Positions 1 to 8,436 of a stretch of DNA of 63,924 bases are shown here, piece by piece. This DNA comes from JAJXTN01 sp038230895. Its GTDB lineage: Bacteria; Patescibacteriota; Saccharimonadia; Saccharimonadales; UBA4665. The stretch lies in the NCBI GenBank assembly GCA_038230895.1, contig JBBRMJ010000006.1:1-63924 (forward strand), in the 5' to 3' direction. The notes under the pieces were generated by a model, which saw nothing but the letters and a program-made list of their open reading frames with translations, was not told where the DNA came from and searched no databases. Within the stretch, counting starts at the first letter, position 1. The number at the start of each line of letters is the position of its first letter. The position numbers and the translations under genes were made by a program.

Positions 1-264
1 CTTGGACTTAGGCTGCGCCATTAGGTCTAGCCAGTTTGTTTCAGGTCCAACATTTTGTTTTTGCAAAAGTAGTTTTATCAGATTAGGGAAATTTTTCTTA
101 TAATCTAGGAGTATCTCTCTTGTTCCGTCGGTCGAACAATCGTCTGCAACGATTAACTCCCAGGCAAAGTTAGTTTCTTGTCTGAGGATACTCTCAATAG
201 CCTCTTTTATATATTGTGCTTGATTATACGTTATTAGGCAGACCGTCAATAAGGGGTTGGCCAT
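1..264 (-). CDS. Glycosyltransferase family 2, N-terminal part (cut by window edge)
   Basis: Reading down the minus strand from ATG at 264 gives 88 open residues that run off the window. They begin MANPLLTVCLITYNQ and contain VADDCSTDGT, the nucleotide-sugar binding start and the DDxSxDGT acidic motif of GT-A fold family 2 glycosyltransferases. The likely role is transfer of one sugar during surface-glycan synthesis at the cytoplasmic face of the membrane. It lies 7 bases after the methyltransferase stop, so it is probably the next gene in the same operon. The acceptor and sugar cannot be told. Confidence 0.85.
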   Translation of the reverse strand, partial: MANPLLTVCLITYNQAQYIKEAIESILRQETNFAWELIVADDCSTDGTREILLDYKKNFPNLIKLLLQKQNVGPETNWLDLMAQPKSK

Positions 265-271
265 TCAAATA

Positions 272-1012
272 TTACCCTTTTTCACACAGTAAAAAGATAC
301 TAGAGCAAAGGTCGGGATATTGCTGACCTAGCTGGTAGCAGCCTTCTAGATATTCCTTTGACACGATATCTGTCTTTAGTAATTTATCCCACTGGAAGTT
401 AGCAAGTGCTTTGAAAAAGATTCCTGATCGATTAACGACGTTCAAGCCGGCCGCCCTCGCGTCGCGCTCCAGCGTGTCTAGGGTATAGGTAACCCTGTGG
501 CCGTGGGCTTTTTCAGCCTCAGTTACCGCAGAGTTATGAGAGATTATCCCCATTTTTACCGCGATTTGACGTGACGGCGCATTAGCGTTCGGACAAACCA
601 GGAAAAATCTACCGTCATTAGACAGCCATTCGTCATTAACTCTTTTCAGAACTTTTACCGGATCATCGAGGTGCTCGAGCACGTGAGTCATCACGATGTT
701 ATCATACTTCTGTGGCAGCTTGGCCTCCTCAAAGCGGGAGACGACCATCTTTATCTTGTCGCCAAATTTTTTTTTTGCTTCAGCTGCTGCAACATCCGAC
801 GCATCGACGCAGGTAACATCGTCAAAATATGGTAAAAGTCGCTTGGTAACGTCTCCCTTGAAGCTTCCCAGCTCCAACAAGTTACCTTCTTTAAAAAAGG
901 AGGAGAAGGCCTTTACCATGTAAGGGTGCATGACATCGATATCAAAGTTATAAGCATACTTGCGCCCTACATTATCATCAAACTCTTCATTATAATTTCT
1001 TTTTGGGTTCAT
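272..1012 (-). CDS. Class I SAM-dependent methyltransferase
   Basis: The 246-residue protein has motif I LLELGSFKGD (about 45-54), an acidic strand-2 end (VTCVDAS) and MTHVLEHLDDP (about 109-119), the pattern of UbiE/COQ5-like class I methyltransferases. It would move a methyl group from S-adenosylmethionine to an unknown acceptor. Its position between a glycosyltransferase and glycosidase-like genes, with a 1-base overlap to the upstream gene, points to methylation of a sugar or of the growing glycan, for example as a chain-end cap. That substrate is inference. Confidence 0.85.
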   Translation of the reverse strand: MNPKRNYNEEFDDNVGRKYAYNFDIDVMHPYMVKAFSSFFKEGNLLELGSFKGDVTKRLLPYFDDVTCVDASDVAAAEAKKKFGDKIKMVVSRFEEAKLPQKYDNIVMTHVLEHLDDPVKVLKRVNDEWLSNDGRFFLVCPNANAPSRQIAVKMGIISHNSAVTEAEKAHGHRVTYTLDTLERDARAAGLNVVNRSGIFFKALANFQWDKLLKTDIVSKEYLEGCYQLGQQYPDLCSSIFLLCEKG

Positions 1013-1977
1013 TAGTTGCTCGCTTGTTTAATTAGTGTTGCTAGTCCGAATCCGTTTCGTCCAAAATCATTTCCATTATATAGCAAATACACGTTGCCTT
1101 TACACTTAAAAATATTAGGATAACACATCATTTTGGAGTCCCAGCCTTTATCTGACAGGTCTATGCCAGCGTTTTCATCGTCCCTCGTCCAGTCGATCAG
1201 ATTATCAGAATAGGCGTAGCCCAGTCGATAACCCTTGTCCTTTGCAGTCCTAAAACCAGCCATATGGCGATAGCAAAAGTACATATGATAGCGTCCTTCA
1301 ATATTGATGACTGTGGGCAAAGCCTGACATTCATTTTGGTCTATCTTATCTTCTATGATTGATTTGCCTGTTTTGTGCCAGCTCACACCGTCGTCGGAAG
1401 TAGCGTGTCCAATTTTGTAAACTCTTTCTGAAATCTGTTCAGTTGTTGATTCGCTCCACTTTTTCCCAAACAGATAAAACATGTGGAACTTGTTATCAAA
1501 AAACCTAACAAATGGATCCCCGACCAAGAAAGGTTCGTGAATTGAAGCACTGAGTATTGGGCCATTATCGGTTTTTTGAAAGGTCTTACCGTCATCTGAA
1601 CTAACAGCATAACCAACACCAGTTTCCACGGCCACCGATACTCTTCTGGCAATGCCATTTGTGTAGCCATATATTTTTTCACCCACTCTGACCGGACTTA
1701 GAGGAAAAATACCGTGCTCATCAAAACAGCCTAACTTACCGAGTGCAATGACTTCATGTCTAGAATGGTCAATCATCTGCTTGAGTTCGAAATCATAATC
1801 AACATACTGTACATGGCTTAAAAATCTCCCCGGTTCGTCAATCTCCCTTGTAGAGAAAAAGACTCTTATGCGATCGTCTAACACTAATGCTTGTGGAGAT
1901 TGAGCATGGCTGACATAGCGGTCTTTGAAGGGGGATTCTTCAAAATTAAAAATTTGCCCTAGTTTCTCCCATTTCAT
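1012..1977 (-). CDS. Five-bladed beta-propeller glycosidase-like protein (copy 1)
   Basis: The 321 residues carry repeated blade motifs of the GH32/43/130-like propeller fold: an N-terminal KWEKLG, FFSTRE, CFDEHGIFPLSP, DGKTFQKTDNGPIL, HMFYLFG, SDDGVSWHK, ECQALPTV, YHMYFCYR and a final GNDFGRNGFGLA. No signal peptide is visible, so it probably acts in the cytoplasm on nucleotide sugars, lipid-linked units or stored glycans, as a glycosidase or phosphorylase. It starts on the last base of the neighbouring paralogue's reading frame, indicating translational coupling. Catalytic acids cannot be assigned from sequence alone; the family call is moderate. Confidence 0.65.
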   Translation of the reverse strand: MKWEKLGQIFNFEESPFKDRYVSHAQSPQALVLDDRIRVFFSTREIDEPGRFLSHVQYVDYDFELKQMIDHSRHEVIALGKLGCFDEHGIFPLSPVRVGEKIYGYTNGIARRVSVAVETGVGYAVSSDDGKTFQKTDNGPILSASIHEPFLVGDPFVRFFDNKFHMFYLFGKKWSESTTEQISERVYKIGHATSDDGVSWHKTGKSIIEDKIDQNECQALPTVINIEGRYHMYFCYRHMAGFRTAKDKGYRLGYAYSDNLIDWTRDDENAGIDLSDKGWDSKMMCYPNIFKCKGNVYLLYNGNDFGRNGFGLATLIKQASN

Positions 1978-2939
1978 TACTTCAGTTCTCCCTCCAGTTC
2001 CGCCAATCCAAATCCGTAGCGGCCAACCTCATTACCGAGATAAAGCATATATGTCTTCCCGTCCAGTTCAAAAACGTGTGGATAGGCGACCATTTCGTTA
2101 TCGAAATTTTTCCCTTCAGAAATATCTATACCTGCCTTGGAATCATTTCTTGTCCAGTTTACTAAATCATCCGAGCTGGCGTAGCCAATCTTTCTGCTTT
2201 TCGTATCACGAAAGGTTTCCGGTACCCACCCACAAAAGAACATGTGGTACTTGCCGTTCGCAAAGATTACATCCGGACTGGCCTGCGATTCATTATTACC
2301 CCAACTATCAGCGATTATATCTTCATGCTGTTTCACCCAGTTGAGCCCATCTATTGACGTAGCGACACGGATTTTGTGCGATATTTCCGGCCGCTCATTC
2401 ACTTTAACCCATGCTTTACCAGCCACATAAAATAGATAAAATGTGCTATTAAACTTTCTGATTTTTGGGCCGCTCAGTGTAAACGGCTCATCAAGCGAGT
2501 AGGATAAAACGGGCCCGTCTCCCAGCCTTTCAAATGTCACACCGTTATTGACACTTTTCGCAACGCCTATCGAAGTATTGAAAGGTACTGAGCTGCAGCG
2601 AGTCCAGCCTGCATAATATGCCCAAAGCTCGTCGTTAGCCCGAATAACAGATACGGGATAGGTACCGAATTCATCAAAACAACCCTTTTTACCCAGCCCT
2701 AAAATAGGATCTTTGGCCAAATTAACGATATTGAACAGATTCTTTCTGTCCAGATCAACGAAAGCTGAGTAGCTAACGAACTGGCCATTCTCGTCTCTTT
2801 TTGGCCGGCAGGAAAAATAGACTCTTACGAAATCGTCAAAGATAAGTGTGGCGGGAGCCTGGGCATATTCATTCAGCCAAGGTAGACCCGTATGATTCCT
2901 AGGGTCAAAAACTTTGCCAAGCTTGTTCCATTTAAACAC
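1977..2939 (-). CDS. Five-bladed beta-propeller glycosidase-like protein (copy 2)
   Basis: A paralogue of the next gene: it shares KWNKLG near the start, VYFSCRP, CFDEFGTYPVSV, SLDEPF, YHMFFCG, YASSDDLVNWTRND and GNEVGRYGFGLAEL. I place the start at GTG 2939 (VFKWNKLG), which aligns with copy 1 and overlaps the upstream stop by 8 bases, giving 320 residues. An in-frame ATG at 2990 would add 17 residues (MAQKITAG...) but would sit deeper inside the metallophosphoesterase gene. The probable role is glycan trimming or phosphorolysis in the cytoplasm; the substrate is unknown. The two copies are clearly diverged, so they are not a recent duplication. Confidence 0.65.
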   Translation of the reverse strand: MFKWNKLGKVFDPRNHTGLPWLNEYAQAPATLIFDDFVRVYFSCRPKRDENGQFVSYSAFVDLDRKNLFNIVNLAKDPILGLGKKGCFDEFGTYPVSVIRANDELWAYYAGWTRCSSVPFNTSIGVAKSVNNGVTFERLGDGPVLSYSLDEPFTLSGPKIRKFNSTFYLFYVAGKAWVKVNERPEISHKIRVATSIDGLNWVKQHEDIIADSWGNNESQASPDVIFANGKYHMFFCGWVPETFRDTKSRKIGYASSDDLVNWTRNDSKAGIDISEGKNFDNEMVAYPHVFELDGKTYMLYLGNEVGRYGFGLAELEGELK

Positions 2940-3630
2940 CAGGCTCAACCCGGCCTTTCTCATCGTACCAGCCGTTATCTTTTGCGCCATTAGCCAGACG
3001 TTGGTAATAATAGCCGCTAAATCCGGCCTCTTCCATCAATTGACCAACTTTTTTATAATCGTACTCGACGCGATGCAGCTTGAACTCAGAGCCATCCCAA
3101 GTTGCGAATGCCGCTCGATTATCACCGTCTCTAGGTTGCCCGACGGAGCCAGGATTACAGTATTGCTTATGACCATAATCTTCGAGTCTTTGCACATGCG
3201 TATGTCCTGAGGCAAAATACTTTCCTCCCACTTTGTCAAAATACTCCTTGCTCGGCTTAAGATACTCATCAATGGGGTCTGTCCAACCGCCATGCACCAT
3301 AGATAATTCTCCGAACTGCCTGAAAACGGGCAGCGATTTAATCCATGCTCGGTTTTCGGCCCTAATCACTTTCTTCTGGTAGACTAGTGCATCATTCACG
3401 GTCTGCGAGCGCTCACAAAAACTGTCGGCGGCCATGTACCAGTCATGATTACCCATGATAGACTTGACGTCCCGTTTGCGCAGTTCATCACATACTTCGT
3501 TGACCTGTGAGTAATAACCTACGGTGTCACCTAAGCAGTATATATCCGTAATACCCATCGCATCGATAATTTTTAGGACTTCTTGTAAGGCAACATAGTT
3601 GCCGTGTATATCAGACAGTATCGCTATCAT
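2932..3630 (-). CDS. Calcineurin-like metallophosphoesterase (YfcE/MJ0936 type)
   Basis: The 232-residue protein has all the metal-binding blocks of this superfamily: SDIHGN (6-11), GDTVGY (34-39), GNHDW (60-64), and GHTH (142-145), followed by NPGSVGQPRDGD. Two divalent metals would hydrolyse a phosphomono- or diester. Family members act on cAMP, unnatural diesters or other small molecules; the actual substrate is unknown. Here it overlaps the ATP-grasp gene by 20 bases and sits in the glycan cluster, so a phosphorylated sugar or an activated intermediate is a reasonable guess. Confidence 0.85.
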   Translation of the reverse strand: MIAILSDIHGNYVALQEVLKIIDAMGITDIYCLGDTVGYYSQVNEVCDELRKRDVKSIMGNHDWYMAADSFCERSQTVNDALVYQKKVIRAENRAWIKSLPVFRQFGELSMVHGGWTDPIDEYLKPSKEYFDKVGGKYFASGHTHVQRLEDYGHKQYCNPGSVGQPRDGDNRAAFATWDGSEFKLHRVEYDYKKVGQLMEEAGFSGYYYQRLANGAKDNGWYDEKGRVEPGV

Positions 3631-4585
3631 AAAATATATGATCCTCTACATATCTAACCGCATAGCCTTTTTTTACTTTTGGCTGTGCAGGTACTTTACT
3701 ATTCAGGAAATACTCAACGCTCATAACGTTCTCATTATACCCAAACGCCGTTCTAATTGAGGTAGCAGATGAGATCCGTGGATTAATCTCCAGTAGTTTT
3801 AAATTTCCCTGATGAACACGAAACTGAAAATTGGTAGGCCCGAATGGTCGCAATAATTGTGCCAATTCTTCGATCGCCTCTTTCGCACCGACAAGATCAC
3901 TAACCTGTGCTTTTTCTGTAAAACCTTCCTTCGACAACTTTCTTTTCAGTCCCATAAAGCACAGCAACTGACTGTCCTTATCAAAAAACGCAGACACAGT
4001 ATATTCCTCTTCGTTGTTGCCGACAATTGGCTGTGCCATGACCAAAGTGCCCAGATCAGACTGGTGCTGAAAGAATAACTCTTCGGAGTCGATGATGACG
4101 ATACCTTTCGAGGCGAAACCCTTTCTCGGTTTCAGTAAAAATGGTAATCCAAGTGCGTTTTTCAACTCATCGAAAGTTCCGCTTAGTCTTGAATCGATCG
4201 TCAGGTTGGAGCCAGTTTCATGCAGCTTCTCATAAAAGTTCCACTTGTCGGAACATAGTTCTATCAAATCCGGATTATTCAATAAAGGCTTGGTGCCAGT
4301 TGCTTCCAGTTGCTCCCTTGCTTTGTTCCAGGACATCATGTCACCTTCGATGCCAGGAATAATCATGTCGACGTGATGTTTGTCTATAATCCTACATAAC
4401 CAATCAATATAGCCTTCATCGATTGTCAGTGGCGCCTGTTCAAAAATATCACAAAATGCTGGCGCCACCGAATCGTTATATATAGTAGTCCCTACTAACG
4501 TGTATTCCGTATCACCTGCGCGCAAGGCTCGTAAGATTCCGTAGCCGACCACTCCTGAAGCCCCCGATACGAGTATAGTTTTCAT
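3611..4585 (-). CDS. ATP-grasp enzyme, carbamoyl-phosphate synthase-like
   Basis: The 324-residue protein starts with a pre-ATP-grasp Rossmann segment (MKTILVSGASGVVGYGILRAL), then an ATP-grasp lobe with PFLLKPRKGFASKGIVI and the metal-binding LLEINPRISS near residue 270. That order is typical of CarB-like ATP-grasp ligases, which join a carboxylate to an amine or thiol through an acyl phosphate. It overlaps the epimerase gene by 4 bases. In surface-polysaccharide loci such enzymes are thought to attach amino-acid or acyl groups to sugars; this is inference. It is much shorter than true CarB (over 1000 residues), so it does not make carbamoyl phosphate. Confidence 0.75.
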   Translation of the reverse strand: MKTILVSGASGVVGYGILRALRAGDTEYTLVGTTIYNDSVAPAFCDIFEQAPLTIDEGYIDWLCRIIDKHHVDMIIPGIEGDMMSWNKAREQLEATGTKPLLNNPDLIELCSDKWNFYEKLHETGSNLTIDSRLSGTFDELKNALGLPFLLKPRKGFASKGIVIIDSEELFFQHQSDLGTLVMAQPIVGNNEEEYTVSAFFDKDSQLLCFMGLKRKLSKEGFTEKAQVSDLVGAKEAIEELAQLLRPFGPTNFQFRVHQGNLKLLEINPRISSATSIRTAFGYNENVMSVEYFLNSKVPAQPKVKKGYAVRYVEDHIFYDSDTV

Positions 4586-5430
4586 GTTAAGCTCTTTTCT
4601 CTGAATTTTTTAATTCTTTGTAGGCCCTGCTTTATAGTTATTGCAGGATAATAATTCAGCTTGTTGTAGATGTCTGGATTCTTTTCAAAAGTGTCGTTTG
4701 GTATATCCGGTTTATCATTCAACGAGATAACCTGACCCCCTGCATTGAACATTTTTTGGGCAATACGAGCTATTTGTGAATAGGTAACATCGACGGGGTT
4801 CACGCAACCATACACGCCTTCAACATGCAGTTTAATTGTCCGATCAATAATTTCGGCAAGGTCCGCGACATGCAGATAATTCCTGCTAGCATCATTCCTG
4901 CCATAGATCGAGATATTCTCACCTTTCTCGGCCTTGTCAATAATTTGATATAGAAATGGTTGGTTCTTGGCAAAACTTTCGTTATCACCGTATAGCCGTG
5001 ATGGTCTGAGGATCGCTAGAGGGATGTTATGAAGTTTGCAATAAAAATTAGCTAGCTCATCAGCTTGCTTTTTGCTAATAGCATAGCTCGAGTAAGAGGG
5101 GGCTCGTTCGTCGAGTAATGCAAATATAGAAGAAATGAGGATTACCTGTTTCGCATGTGCCATTTTTGCTGCCTCACACACTCTTAGGGTGCCTAGTACG
5201 TTTGTATCTACAGCTCTGGTGATTTCTTGTGCACTTGTTCCTCCAAAATTAGCTGCAAAATTTATCACAACATCGACAGGAGTGGGGACTGTTACTTCTT
5301 TGGTAATATCGCAATATATATCACAGTCTTTTCTCCCGCCTGTGATAATAGTACTTCTCCTGGCAAGTACTGGTATCACCGCTTTGGCAAGAGTAGAGTT
5401 GGCACCAATAACAAAAATTATATTTTTCAT
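4582..5430 (-). CDS. NAD-dependent epimerase/dehydratase (extended SDR)
   Basis: The 282 residues show an N-terminal Rossmann strand with VIGANSTLA, an NFAAN segment, the SSIFALL strand, and the active-site pair YAISKK (Tyr and Lys four apart) of short-chain dehydrogenases. ILRPSRLYGDN is the usual strand before the sugar-nucleotide pocket. It would epimerise, dehydrate or reduce an NDP-sugar for the glycan made by this cluster. The glycine motif reads GANSTLA instead of the usual GxxGxxG, so cofactor binding may be slightly altered. Overlaps of 4 bases on both sides place it firmly in the operon. Confidence 0.8.
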   Translation of the reverse strand: MKNIIFVIGANSTLAKAVIPVLARRSTIITGGRKDCDIYCDITKEVTVPTPVDVVINFAANFGGTSAQEITRAVDTNVLGTLRVCEAAKMAHAKQVILISSIFALLDERAPSYSSYAISKKQADELANFYCKLHNIPLAILRPSRLYGDNESFAKNQPFLYQIIDKAEKGENISIYGRNDASRNYLHVADLAEIIDRTIKLHVEGVYGCVNPVDVTYSQIARIAQKMFNAGGQVISLNDKPDIPNDTFEKNPDIYNKLNYYPAITIKQGLQRIKKFREKSLT

Positions 5431-6131
5431 ACCAGCTCGTATTCTTCTAGCATTTGCTTGATTGTATTCTTATCGTTAAACATCATGACATCAATAATAG
5501 AAAGCCAGGGTACAAACTGATTACTGAATTGCCCGTATGATATATCGTTTGATTTAATAAATCTTAAGGTTATGTCATTTGATTTGAATTCTTCCGTATC
5601 ATACAGCTCCATCCCTCCAATAGGATTAATATAAGCGTCAGCATCCTCAGATTTACATATAGCTAAAACTTTTTTCTCAGATTTTAAAGAATGGTCGATT
5701 GGAACCTGTGAAGAAACGACTATCTTTGTGTTGATATCTAGATATCTGCAAATTACACTGACGGAGTTAAAAATATATTCGAATAGGTTTTTATTGGAGA
5801 ACAGGAAGCACTCTTCGATAACTGGGTAAACTACTGCAAAATAGGGCGCTTTTGTATAATTACTCTGAATGATACGGAGTGTTCGGGCAATCTCTTTATC
5901 GCTGTCTCCGCCCAGGTAACGCTTGTCGACCGGTAAGTAGTCTGAATCTTTCTTGATGGGTATGGTAAACAGCCGATCATGGTCTACTTCAAGAATCCGA
6001 TTCCTGTTGAACCATCCCTTCTTCGTAAATTCAATATTGTCATAGACTATGAATTCGTCAACACAGTTTAGCAATTGCCAGTAACCTATATACGGTAAAA
6101 AATATGGCTGCATTATCGCGATTCTTTTCAT
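5427..6131 (-). CDS. WbqC-like family protein
   Basis: The 234-residue protein begins MKRIAIMQPYFLPYIGYWQL and continues with FIVYDNIEFTKKGWFNRNRI, the signature of the WbqC-like family found in O-antigen and other polysaccharide loci. The biochemical role of the family is not settled; many members sit beside DegT-type aminotransferases, as here (two genes upstream), which suggests N-acylation or other modification of an amino sugar. It overlaps the epimerase gene by 4 bases and the glycosyltransferase by 1 base. Confidence 0.85.
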   Translation of the reverse strand: MKRIAIMQPYFLPYIGYWQLLNCVDEFIVYDNIEFTKKGWFNRNRILEVDHDRLFTIPIKKDSDYLPVDKRYLGGDSDKEIARTLRIIQSNYTKAPYFAVVYPVIEECFLFSNKNLFEYIFNSVSVICRYLDINTKIVVSSQVPIDHSLKSEKKVLAICKSEDADAYINPIGGMELYDTEEFKSNDITLRFIKSNDISYGQFSNQFVPWLSIIDVMMFNDKNTIKQMLEEYELV

Positions 6132-7342
6132 TATTTATAAATCTGGCTTAATTTTCTGAACAGCCTTATCCTTCCATCAATGTGTTTTTCGATATCATAG
6201 AAGAACTGGGCTCTTTTTTGGCCTTTTCTGGATATCACATACAGCTCATCCAGATTGCTATAGTAATACTTTACCTTCTCTACAATATCATTTACTTGAG
6301 CCCTAATAATAACTAGCTCATCACTTTTAAACTCTCTGTTGAGATGTAGCTCATCCGTATTAAAACCACAAACCCCGCAATACATCGCCCCCGCGGAGAG
6401 TGGGAAGCCATCAAAACCTCCTTTGTAGAGTTTAAAAGGTCGGGATGGAGACATGTATATATCCATGCTCGCGTAAAAATCAGGTAGCTCAAGAGGCGAC
6501 AAATAGCCATAAAACTTTATACTGTCAGCTATTTTTGAGACATTGATTTCACTCTCATCAAAACCACCTACAACATGAAATCTTACGTCTGGGAGATGTT
6601 TTACTAATTGCTTGGCGGCGGCAATAAAAAGATCATACCCTTTATCGATTCCTTTCGGGGAATATTTCGCGGCTACAAAGCATAGGTCAAACGTTTGCTT
6701 ATCCTTCTTATATAACTTTTTTGTTACCACATCCGCTTGCTTGAATTGTGCGGATCCTGAAAAATCATAAATTATATCTTGCGGACTGCAAAGTTTATTT
6801 TCAATTAAATATTCTTGACAATATTCTTGATTAACAATAACTTTTCTAAAAAATTTTGATGATAAAACTTCACTGAGCATCTTGTCAGATGATTTGTTAT
6901 TGATGCCGAATGCACCCCCTGGATTCAACAGGAATACGAAGGGAACTTTATTTTTTTCTAAAAATGGAAGCAATGTGTAAGTTTCAGCCAAAAAATAAGT
7001 GTAGGCTAGATTAATTTGATATCTTTTTTTACTGGAAAGGAATTTTATTTTACCCCTGGTTTCAGGGTACATCTTTTCGTAATCTCCAAGTTTTTTATTG
7101 AACTGTTCTTGCGTCATGCCATATGTGTGGGAATACCAAGCCTTGTTACCTGGTTTCATGGGATACATTGTGTAGTATCTAAAATTAGATAGCTTTTTGG
7201 CAAACTCAATTAAGTCAGAGTTCCTCGGCCCTACCGCCTCTTTGTTTGGCAGTACAGAGTCTATAACGACAATGTCTTCTTTGATGAGTTTGCTTGAGTA
7301 TATTTTTTCTAGATTTATCTTGAGCTTATGCTTAAGCTCCAT
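6131..7342 (-). CDS. Glycosyltransferase, GT4-like (GT-B fold)
   Basis: The 403-residue protein has a C-terminal half typical of GT-B enzymes: LCFVAAKYSPKGIDKGYDLF, VRFHVVGGF, IKFYGYLSPLELPDFYASMDIYMSPSRP and GFPLSAGAMYCG, where the usual E-x7-E region is only partly kept. The N-terminal half is divergent. It would transfer a sugar from an activated donor to the growing glycan at the inner membrane face. It overlaps the aminotransferase gene by 11 bases. The gene and its neighbours (about 5400-8400) are strongly A+T-rich compared with the rest of the window, which suggests acquisition by transfer. Confidence 0.75.
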   Translation of the reverse strand: MELKHKLKINLEKIYSSKLIKEDIVVIDSVLPNKEAVGPRNSDLIEFAKKLSNFRYYTMYPMKPGNKAWYSHTYGMTQEQFNKKLGDYEKMYPETRGKIKFLSSKKRYQINLAYTYFLAETYTLLPFLEKNKVPFVFLLNPGGAFGINNKSSDKMLSEVLSSKFFRKVIVNQEYCQEYLIENKLCSPQDIIYDFSGSAQFKQADVVTKKLYKKDKQTFDLCFVAAKYSPKGIDKGYDLFIAAAKQLVKHLPDVRFHVVGGFDESEINVSKIADSIKFYGYLSPLELPDFYASMDIYMSPSRPFKLYKGGFDGFPLSAGAMYCGVCGFNTDELHLNREFKSDELVIIRAQVNDIVEKVKYYYSNLDELYVISRKGQKRAQFFYDIEKHIDGRIRLFRKLSQIYK

Positions 7343-8408
7343 TTATAATCCTTGCTATTTTTTCGATATTTTTCATTTTTAAACCAGTGTACAACGGTAG
7401 GCAGGCTATCCTTGAAGCAATGTCTTCTGATATAGGGCAGGGGTTGCCATTCACATAAGTCAGCTTATTCAAACTAGGGTAGAAGTATCTCCTTGGAAAT
7501 ATATTCTGAGTGCGCAACTTTGCAAAGGTTCGCATAAGCTGCGACTCACTCTCAAACACTATAGGATAGTATGCGTAATTATGCTGGGTGTCACTATTTA
7601 TAATTTGCTTTTGAAATCTAGTATCTAATAGCTTGTCATATAATTCTGCTTCATTTTTGCGTTCGCTAATAATCTCATCAATATAATTCAGGTTGCATAA
7701 GCCCATGGCCGCTTGAAATTCAGATGCTTTGGCGTTTATGCCCAACATGTAGTGATCATCCCCGCTTTGCCCAAAATGCTTGATAAGCCCTATTCGGTTA
7801 CTAAGTTCACCATCGTTGTTGGCGATGACGCACCCACCTTCTATGGTGTGGAATAGCTTGGTCGCATGGAAACTGCATACTGAAACATCCCCGTAACTAA
7901 GTAATGACTTGCCTTTGTAGCTAACCCCAAAGGCGTGTGCGGCATCATATATAACTTTTAGCTTATGTTTTTTAGCAATAATATCTATCTTTTCGACGTC
8001 GCAAGGATGCCCAAAAACATGGACAGGCATAATCGCTTTTGTGTCTTTTGTGATAGCTGCTTCAATTTTATTGGCATCAATGCAGTAGGTCTCGGGATTA
8101 ATATCGACAAAAATGGGCTTACAATGCTCCCACAATATAGAAGAAGTCGTCGCTACATAAGAGAAGGGCGTAGTTATCACCTCTCCCTCAGTAATACCCA
8201 CGGCTCTCAGCGCCAACTGGAGCGCAACAGTACCATTTGTAACAAAATGGAAGTTTGGCACTTTCAAATACTCCTTCAGGTTACCTTCGAGTTTCTGAAG
8301 GAGTGGGCCTTGATTAGTCAGCCAACCTTGCTGCCATATCTGAGCTACATATCTTTCATACTCCTCAAGGGGTGGCAAGAACGTCTTAGTTACATTGATG
8401 GTTTCCAT
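7332..8408 (-). CDS. DegT/DnrJ/EryC1/StrS sugar aminotransferase
   Basis: The 358-residue protein is a PLP-dependent aminotransferase of the sensory-box family that acts on keto-sugar nucleotides. Visible blocks: TNGTVALQLAL (57-67, phosphate binding), TTPFSYVATTSS, VFVDIN-like strand, VIYDAAHAFG (Asp that contacts the pyridine nitrogen) and SFHATKLFHTIEGG with the Schiff-base Lys at about 184. It would make an amino sugar such as a 3- or 4-amino-deoxyhexose on UDP or dTDP. A good ribosome site AAGGAG lies 8 bases before the ATG, unlike most genes here. Confidence 0.9.
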   Translation of the reverse strand: METINVTKTFLPPLEEYERYVAQIWQQGWLTNQGPLLQKLEGNLKEYLKVPNFHFVTNGTVALQLALRAVGITEGEVITTPFSYVATTSSILWEHCKPIFVDINPETYCIDANKIEAAITKDTKAIMPVHVFGHPCDVEKIDIIAKKHKLKVIYDAAHAFGVSYKGKSLLSYGDVSVCSFHATKLFHTIEGGCVIANNDGELSNRIGLIKHFGQSGDDHYMLGINAKASEFQAAMGLCNLNYIDEIISERKNEAELYDKLLDTRFQKQIINSDTQHNYAYYPIVFESESQLMRTFAKLRTQNIFPRRYFYPSLNKLTYVNGNPCPISEDIASRIACLPLYTGLKMKNIEKIARIINGA

Positions 8409-8436
8409 GTGTACTCCTTAAGCAATCGAATAATAT

